In this document: positions 57,309 to 64,000 of the stretch, piece by piece | Position numbering within the stretch: the first letter of the stretch is position 1 | How the letters are laid out: the number at the start of each line of letters is the position of its first letter | Origin: Orbilia blumenaviensis | Taxonomy: Eukaryota > Ascomycota > Orbiliomycetes > Orbiliales > Orbiliaceae | Length of the DNA stretch: 64,000 nucleotides | Assembly (NCBI GenBank): GCA_036872755.1 | Contig: JAVHNS010000001.1 | Location: forward strand, 62,001 to 126,000 | Direction of reading: 5' to 3' | The notes under the pieces: generated by a model | The model's database searches: none | Told to the model about the DNA's origin: nothing | Seen by the model: the letters and a program-made list of their open reading frames with translations, nothing else | Translations under genes and position numbers: made by a program

Positions 57309-58946
57309 GATGACGAATATCGGAATGTCATAATATGGCCGCCATAACAACGTATAATATTCAGCCGTTATCTTTTGTTTTTGGTGAAGGTGTCGAATAT
57401 TTCTCCAGATGGTTCCTTGGAATAGGTATAGGAGGCTCATACGCTGTTGGAAATTCGGAATGGTGGATGGCGGTTGATGTGAGGTACTTCGTCGACGTCA
57501 AGCGTTCTGGAGTATTGAATCAAGGAAGTGTTATAATTACCCTCACGTTTAGATTTCTCGACGAGCCCCCAGGAAAAGGCGGTGTTATGGTCATAACCTT
57601 ATCCAAGGGCGCCACCGCATCCTTCCCGCCAGCTCACCCGAGATGAATTCGGCTTCCCAGTGCTTGGACATTATAATTATGATTGAGGAATCCCAAAATT
57701 GGTAGAAGATTTTCATCGGCCGCATGCGGGTAAGCTGCCTACCTTGTTTCCTTCCGGAGCGAAGACAAATCCCTATTGTTACTAGCCTGCAGGTTACAAG
57801 AAGTTCTGGCGGATTAAGGTTAGTTTAAAACGCCAAGTCTTAAGTTTTTTCTGTGGGAATCGTTCGATTCATGATCAAGCGCTTCCCCGAGGTCAGGCGT
57901 GATAATCTTTGTGGGGAATCTGGAACAGTGTGAGATATATCACCGCCTTTGAGTTCGGAGCTATGGGGCGAGCGAAACACCGTGCGGCACCGCGCTTTGA
58001 TGTCCCCACCACGTTACGTTCTGTCATGATTTCTGGAACCGATCGATTTAGTGTTCAATGTCATGAATCAGTCCATCAACCGCGACCTCCACCTGTACTA
58101 CCAAATCTAGCCGTAAATGATATTCAATATCCATACAGGAGGAGGAATATAGTCCAAATTTTTCAGGAAATTGAGGATTGTTTGTATTCACGATCGAGAA
58201 CCCTCCGCAGAACAGTATCAAAAGTTCGACGGAATCATAATTGGGCGGAATATATCATTCCGGAGAACATGCCGGAATTTATCTTAGCGAGAGAGCATTT
58301 TTGTTGAACCCTCAAAGACTGCGACCAGGATTGGCCGGCGGAACAGATGAAAGCTGCAAGGTCATCCGAGGATTGACCATGGCTGTGGGTCTTTGGAATG
58401 GAAGTTTTTGCAATTCTAGTTGGGTTGGATTTCATGTGTATCGGTAGTTGCATGCCTGCTTCTCACTTCGCTAGTCATACAACTTTGAAATCTCTTGCCA
58501 TGCGGGTTGGGATTGCATACAGAGTTTGTTGTCCGAGCGGTCCAACTCTGAGGACACAATGCCCAAATTACAAAAATTGGCTGCGGGACAGAGTAGCTTT
58601 TCCACTCCTCATGATCGAGATCGTCTTCTCTATCCGCAGGATCCGCTTACCATCTTCTTTACCACTATGATTTTTGCGATCGCGAAAATAGAGTTTGCCT
58701 TGGTGTATACACTAGTGATATTGTCCCTCAGCCGAGGCTCTCAAGGTCTTGTTCTAGTCCCAAGCAATGCAATGATTGCCCCGAGACTATGACAAAACTC
58801 ACTAATCCGCGTCAAATAGATGCTATCCTGTCTCTGATGCCTGGGATGCTATTCACCATGGGTCGCAATTTCGCATGCACAAAGGGTGTGATGCATACCA
58901 TTATCAATCACCCCCATTTCGCGCGAGTGGCCGTCGGCCGGCCCAC
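57309..58946. other. Intergenic, 1.6 kb
   Basis: No firm gene. An ATG frame at 57963-58307 (about 114 aa, basic and without motif) could be a small gene, but nothing supports it beyond length. Confidence 0.45.
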
Positions 58947-59528
58947 CTACGACCCATATTCCTGCCGTCCAGTGTAACCAGACGCTCCTGCCACCAAGGA
59001 ACACCCATTGACACAGTACCTCGTCACCCCCTTACCCTCCACTTCTTCCTTCACACCGTCCCACTTTTCACCACGAAAGACATGTCCCAGATGCCCACCA
59101 CATTTGCCACAGACGACTTCCTCCCTGAATTTGAGTCCAAGCGAGCCCCCAAGAACCCACTTTCCATCTTCTCTCAGTCTCCAGTCCGTCTTGGTTTTTA
59201 TTGCTCCAGGGAGAGCAGATGAAAACGAGGGCCAGCTGGTGCCCGAGATGAATTTTGCGTCGGCTGCAAATAACGGAGACGAGCAGTTCGCACAGGCATA
59301 TGATGGTGGTGGTACGTTGTGATCTGGCAGGCCTACCTGCGTGGAGCCAGCTGCACCAGCATCCGAAGCTTGCTGAGGGTTTAGTTTGTGCTGTTGCTTC
59401 TGCGGCAACAGTGGAAGCGAAGACGAGAACGGAGCTTCTGTCTGCCGGAGAACGAGAGAGCGATACTGGGCAGCCGTCAGATGCGAATATGAACCTAGTG
59501 CCGGTTTCAAAGCTTCGTTTAAATCCAT
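58947..59528 (-). CDS. Methionine sulfoxide reductase B-like protein
   Basis: Single exon, 193 aa. The frame is open to 59582 but begins at GTG; the ATG at 59528 is used. MsrB features are LTAAQYRSLVLRQTEAPF near residues 16-34, the Zn-type pairs CANC and CGKC, SGTSWPSF, GGHLGHVF, and RYCVNG carrying the catalytic Cys. MsrB reduces methionine-R-sulfoxide in proteins. A 40-residue Gln/Ser-rich insertion precedes the first CxxC, where the usual family has a short link. The usual SGCGWPSF recycling Cys is Thr here, and RYCINS/VNS reads NG. Zinc-site and catalytic residues remain intact. No membrane or transit signal is obvious. Confidence 0.86.
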   Translation of the reverse strand: MDLNEALKPALGSYSHLTAAQYRSLVLRQTEAPFSSSLPLLPQKQQHKLNPQQASDAGAAGSTQVGLPDHNVPPPSYACANCSSPLFAADAKFISGTSWPSFSSALPGAIKTKTDWRLREDGKWVLGGSLGLKFREEVVCGKCGGHLGHVFRGEKWDGVKEEVEGKGVTRYCVNGCSLVAGASGYTGRQEYGS

Positions 59529-61609
59529 GATATCGCCCGTTTGATTGCCTGCACTTAAGCTAAAGAATTTGATGATATCCACACCGTACCAGCCAGGCCA
59601 GAGTATATTATTGGTTCTATAGCATTAGTGACGACTCGAGTGGTGAGTTCGTGACCCGATTGCAATTGCCAACGGTGGCAACCGGCAACGCAAGAGTTAG
59701 TTACACAAAATTGTTCAATTGAAGTGCCTGAACCCGTTAAGCCGGACAGGGACCTCTGGCTCTCCAAACTTGACCCTCGTCGTCTTAACGGGCGCTCCAC
59801 CTTATATCCATCTGCGAAACTCGGTAGCCGGTTAGGGCTCAAGTTGCAAGGGCAGCGCCGAATTCACATTAGAACCACCCTACAATCCGTTATGTAATTT
59901 GCGTCTGGCTTCTGAGACAAAAGAATAGCATTTCCCAGATCTGTTGTGTTTTGCGCGGCTTTAGGTCCACGCATGCCCAAAATTAAAATTTCTACTCGAT
60001 GTTTGTCCTATATATGAACCGTATACTTGAGAGAACATTCGAACTTTCACAGTCCGCGGTCACTTGGACCTAATGTGGGTCTGGATGCCCATACGCTAAG
60101 ATTGCATCGCAGGAAGCCCGAAAAATATCAAGTAAGAGAGAGGGGGAAAAAATGCCTTACCTACTTGGGTACTCTAAGGGATAATGGGAATGGGAGGACT
60201 TTTTGACTCTAAATCGATAGGCAATTGCAAGGCAGCGACTGGGTTACTGCATCACGATATCGACATTCTACGCAGGAAAAAACTTAGATAGTTAACATTT
60301 GGTATGGGCACCTATGCCGACATCTGAAGAAAGGCCTAAATAGTTGTCCGTCCGTCGGCTCCTTTGGACTCCCAAGCAACCCGGCTCTGGCGATCTGTGG
60401 AGACAGCGGGAAATCAATCATAATACTATTTCTAAGGTTCCATTATTAGATTCGAAATGGTGCTCAACACCCTGTGAAAAGGTGATATTCCACCACTAAT
60501 TTAATCAATGTAATAATTTCTATCTAGAGCCCCTCAGATTTTATCAAACTTAGCTGAATAGCCATGGAGAAGGATTTCCCTGGACCGGGCAATCTGATTG
60601 CAGGCATCATTATATGCTATGCTATGCTACGCTGTGTCAGTAACCCGTGCGCGAGTGGAATTGTCACAAAACGGTAGTAATGTAGTGATGCGTACTAGAT
60701 CAATATTAATACACCAAAATATTCGAGTTTTCATGTACCCTAGGTCACACGTGATAGTGGTATTGGAAGGATGCACTTTTCTACTACAATATAGAGCAAG
60801 GAGATAAACTGTATGTGCTTTCAAAGTTTTGCAAACACTGTTCAAGGCTCGAAACTATACTAAGATAAAGATGAGAAGTGTAGCAGATATCTAGATACGG
60901 ACCACTTTGTGCAGGCTGGTTTACGAGAACAGCGGATGCTAATTAACTTCGGTCCTCTATGGGCTGATCAACTGAATATCCAGATTTTGCAAGGCTTGTT
61001 TGATTAAAACTGATACCTTAATACTAACCATCAGTGATAATGAATACAGTGCTAGTGCAGCATCCAATATAATGCAATTGCAATGGCAATGCGATGTAAT
61101 GCATGTCCTTCCAACTATATGACGTTTCCTTACTATGCGGGCGGAAATACCACGCACCCAACACGCACATACACACATCTATACACTTTTTTGAAAATGC
61201 TCAGTGTACATGTATGACGTAGTCTAGTGGTAACTCTGGAGGATGTTGAATAATAATCAAGGCAGTCCAGGACCGATTCTGAACTATAAAAACCCTTTCG
61301 TAAAAAACTCTAACCAACCTCAAATTTTACATAGTTATTTTGCCGCAAATATCCGTATCAGGACGAGTAGAGGCGTGTTAATACCTAACGATGCATATGA
61401 TAGGAAGAAAGTGTTGAAAAGCTTATGATGTCACACGAGCCTAGTGACGAACATGAACCAGCTAGATCGATCGCGATCCAAAATTAGTCAATCCGGTTCA
61501 AGGATTACAGAAGCATCAATCATAAAGTAGAACGGGAGGACCCCCCAGAGGCCTCCTGAACCAAAAGCCCATATTCTTCATAGCTCTGACATGTGAACGC
61601 CGTACAACC
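59529..61609. other. Intergenic, 2.1 kb
   Basis: No supported gene. Short ORFs on both strands lack motifs and mostly start at non-ATG codons. Confidence 0.6.
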
Positions 61610-62614
61610 ATGGCTTCCAATGATAACATCTCAGTATTTCACGAGGGCACTTTGACATTAACGACTTGTTCAAGTCAGTCAGTTCGCGCAAAAATACTTT
61701 ACCTGGTCCTTCGTCTTTTCTATTCCCCGATAATATCGCGCTTCGTGGGGAGTCCCACTGCATCCGGTCATCAGCATGTTAGGGTCCCCAAATCACTGTA
61801 TAAGCGCTTCGTGGTTACCAAGCGCGAGTTTTACGATTGGACAGTATATGATATATCTCGAAAACCAGAGATGACGACGGGATCCAAGCGCCAGAATGAA
61901 ACGCCAGACAAACCAACCAGACGCATGATGTACATCCCGGGCACTGGTTTCACGATCCCGACGTCATCAGAACACTTTAAATTTGTCTCAAAAACCTTCG
62001 CCTTGGAATGTTCGGCAATCGTCACTGTTGTCCTCCACCCCCTGGCACCGAAGCATTCTGTTTCTGAAGTTTATCCCAAATTTTTCGAATTGTACTCCCA
62101 ATTGCTCAACGAGCTAACGCCAGGGGCAGAAATTGACCTTGGTGGTGACAGCTCAGGCGGTGGGATTTCGCTGTCGATTGCGCAACATCTGAAGGGGAGA
62201 GGTTTGAGGCCTCCCAATCGACTGTTCCTCATGGCACCTAGTGTAGACTTCGTGCAGCCGAGGGTCGAAGATATGAAGAAAATTTCGGAATTAGATCCGC
62301 TCCAACGAGTCGATGAAACTCGCTATGGCCACATTAAGTGGGTAAACGACGAGATGGGATTGGATGACCCCATAGTCAGTCCTATCAGAGGGGGTTTCCA
62401 CTGTTTGAAGGGTATTAAAGTAGTAGGGTTGATCGGAACATATGATATTTTGGAGCCGGATTGTGTAAAACTTCGGGAAAGGCTGAGAGATGAAGGCGTT
62501 GAAGTAGAGTGGTTGGTGGGACATAGAATGGTGCATTGTTGGCCGTTGATGCAGGCTTATCTTTTACCTGAAGCTCGTAGGGCAGTGAAGTGGATCAAGG
62601 TTAAAATGAATTAG
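61610..62614 (+). CDS. Alpha/beta hydrolase fold-3 (GDXG/HSL-like)
   Basis: Single exon, 334 aa, ATG start. The elbow GDSSGGG carries the nucleophile Ser at about 181. The Asp is in LIGTYDIL near 286 and the His in MVHCWPL near 305, which is the expected order for the hormone-sensitive-lipase/arylacetamide deacetylase group. The usual HGGG oxyanion motif is replaced by YIPGTGF near 108, although the neighbouring FVSKTFALECSAIVTVVLHPLAP is otherwise typical. The N-terminal 70 residues include a hydrophobic stretch (AKILYLVLRLFYSPII) that could associate with membrane. It may be an esterase or deacetylase; the substrate is unknown. Confidence 0.85.
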   Translation: MASNDNISVFHEGTLTLTTCSSQSVRAKILYLVLRLFYSPIISRFVGSPTASGHQHVRVPKSLYKRFVVTKREFYDWTVYDISRKPEMTTGSKRQNETPDKPTRRMMYIPGTGFTIPTSSEHFKFVSKTFALECSAIVTVVLHPLAPKHSVSEVYPKFFELYSQLLNELTPGAEIDLGGDSSGGGISLSIAQHLKGRGLRPPNRLFLMAPSVDFVQPRVEDMKKISELDPLQRVDETRYGHIKWVNDEMGLDDPIVSPIRGGFHCLKGIKVVGLIGTYDILEPDCVKLRERLRDEGVEVEWLVGHRMVHCWPLMQAYLLPEARRAVKWIKVKMN

Positions 62615-64000
62615 GTGAATTTATAACTAGAGTCAATATAATATCATCGCATTTGGATGTTGCCTTTCCATACTTGAAAATACTTTCAATGCTGCCCTTT
62701 ATATACCCAAATACAAGATCCATGGAAACATACTTGAGGCAAATACACGCCAAACTCACTGTGGCCAAACTAGGGAGAACCATGGTCTGCCCAAGCAACC
62801 ATGAGGATGAAATGCAGAGCTCCGCTTCTCCACAACAATGCCGGGGGATAGCGTACTTTCTCGGTCGGCACGCCCATGCGAACCCTATCACCTCCTCACA
62901 TCTACCCGCCATTGAGAGGTTAGTTGCATGGGTGAGGAAAGCCAAGCCAGAACCGAGAAAGCTTAACTTTTAGCCAAGCCGTCCTCCCACCCCCGTTCTA
63001 GCCCACGGCCGGCTATCGAAGGCAAGAAGGGTTTGGATACTGATAGCAACTAATACAACAACCTTCTCGGGGCCATACCCGATATTTGGAGTCCGGTTTA
63101 TTTTCTGGATGGATTATCTCAGCGAGGCTGGAATACTGGCCAGCCAAAATGCTCACAATTAAATTTAGCCTTCAAAGTCAACCCAACGCCCGTATCATAG
63201 TCTTGATAGAAATTTATTCAAAGGAAATTACTAAATAGATCCTGAAGGCTCCAGAGTTGCCCCTTAAGGATATCGAGGGGGGGTCCAGGAGGGGAAAAAA
63301 AAGAAAAGATGGCTTTGGAAAGTACCACTAGAGCGGAACAAGTTGACACTTTTGGCCAATATGATCCTGTCCTTGCCTGCCGTGGTGGCCCACTTGGAAT
63401 TGTCCGGCTGCGGATGCGTCGATCGATCGTGGGACAACCACGGGGAACGCGATGCAATACGAGATTCTAATCTCGACCTGAAGGCAAAAAAATTTCCAGC
63501 TGCCTGTCCTCCCTTTTTTTAGCTGGTGAAACTTTTTTGTTGCTGTGCTGGCCAGCCTGGAGGAATCTCCTGACGCTGACATGAGAGCATTAACCCCCAG
63601 CCTTGCGAGGCATTTATATTGATTATATTAATATGCATTGCCCTCTTGCCTCCTTCTTGAAACATGTTATCGAAATCCCTCAATATCGATTTTCGGCAGC
63701 AGTATCTTGAAACAGTTCGAATACCGTTTCGATATACTTAGAGAGATCTTGTTAGCTCCCGCGCTACCCGGATTGGCGAGAGCATGGGTGGGGTTGCAGG
63801 TTGAAGAGATGTGGGATGCTAGTGGGAGTACCCCGCCGACGTCATTCGCTTTTGGGAAATGTTTGTAGGTGGCCGCCGGTCCCGCACTAGTATGAACCCA
63901 GCTGAAAGGATGAACCCAAATACGTAAACGTTACTTTCGTGGGAATTAAGGAGAAGGTAGGTTTGCGTGTACGGCCTGCGATGGTAAGACTGTGTTCGTG
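62615..64000. other. Right flank without a supported gene
   Basis: Only short ORFs (for example 62653-62973 + and 63638-63868 +), which start at TTG and have no motif. Confidence 0.55.

Noticed and set aside
57963..58307. 114-aa ATG ORF upstream of the MsrB gene
   Set aside because: Basic composition and no motif; retained only as a note in the intergenic entry.
62653..62973. 106-aa ORF in the right flank
   Set aside because: TTG start and an overlapping antisense ORF of similar length; no motif.

Overview
The window looks like chromosomal DNA from a filamentous ascomycete (Pezizomycotina). I infer this from many short GT-AG introns (about 51-159 nt, mostly 55-95) with CTAAC/CTGAC-type branch points, one-gene transcription units on both strands, and typical gene families: a Pth11-like/fungal rhodopsin membrane protein, a CBM1 secreted protein, a spherulin-4 protein, a CAP (SCP/PR-1) protein, a histidine acid phosphatase, type-B carboxylesterases, a dynamin-like GTPase and F-box proteins. 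A Leotiomycete such as a Helotiales species is my guess, but the sequence alone does not settle it. I saw no tRNA, rRNA, CRISPR, plasmid or bacterial-type operon, and no intact transposon.

Layout. 0-20 kb: a GH17 beta-1,3-glucanase (2.0 kb), a DUF829/TMEM53-type hydrolase (3.3 kb, minus), a Stealth-type sugar phosphotransferase (7.0 kb), a dynamin-family GTPase with five exons (11.0 kb), a CBM1 secreted protein with an unrecognised C-terminal module (14.4 kb), a small secreted orphan (16.3 kb) and a single-pass membrane protein with a long disordered tail (17.4 kb). 20-33 kb: a secreted CAP protein with a Kex2-type propeptide (20.3 kb), type-B carboxylesterase 1 (22.8 kb), an adhesin-like secreted protein (26.7 kb), a small membrane protein (28.9 kb) and a membrane-anchored orphan with a Cys/His cluster (31.0 kb). 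33-50 kb: an orphan fungal membrane protein (minus), a homogentisate 1,2-dioxygenase family gene (minus) divergent from carboxylesterase 2 (38.5 kb), a spherulin-4/GH135-like protein (41.7 kb), and a phytase-like esterase (minus) divergent from a histidine acid phosphatase (47.5 kb). 50-64 kb: an F-box-like protein (50.2 kb), a VOC extradiol dioxygenase convergent with a short-chain dehydrogenase ending in a peroxisomal -AKL tail (52.2-54.8 kb), a fungal rhodopsin-domain protein (minus, 55.4-57.3 kb), an MsrB-like reductase (minus, 59 kb) and an alpha/beta hydrolase (61.6 kb). About 40% of the window is gene-poor, including stretches of 2-3 kb.

How the genes fit together. No classical secondary-metabolite cluster is visible. 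There are several secreted or wall/polysaccharide-acting proteins (GH17, CBM1, CAP, spherulin-4, NIDO-like), two phosphate-related genes facing each other across a 2.7-kb intergenic region that holds two CACGTG sites, and a loose set of aromatic-catabolism-type enzymes (homogentisate dioxygenase, extradiol dioxygenase, SDR, two esterases). Gene models were built by hand from frame continuity, splice signals and family motifs. The most striking observation is a 9-nt microexon in carboxylesterase 2 that supplies the oxyanion-hole His-Gly. A degenerate tandem repeat of about 94-119 bp at 51.0-51.5 kb is the most unusual non-coding structure.
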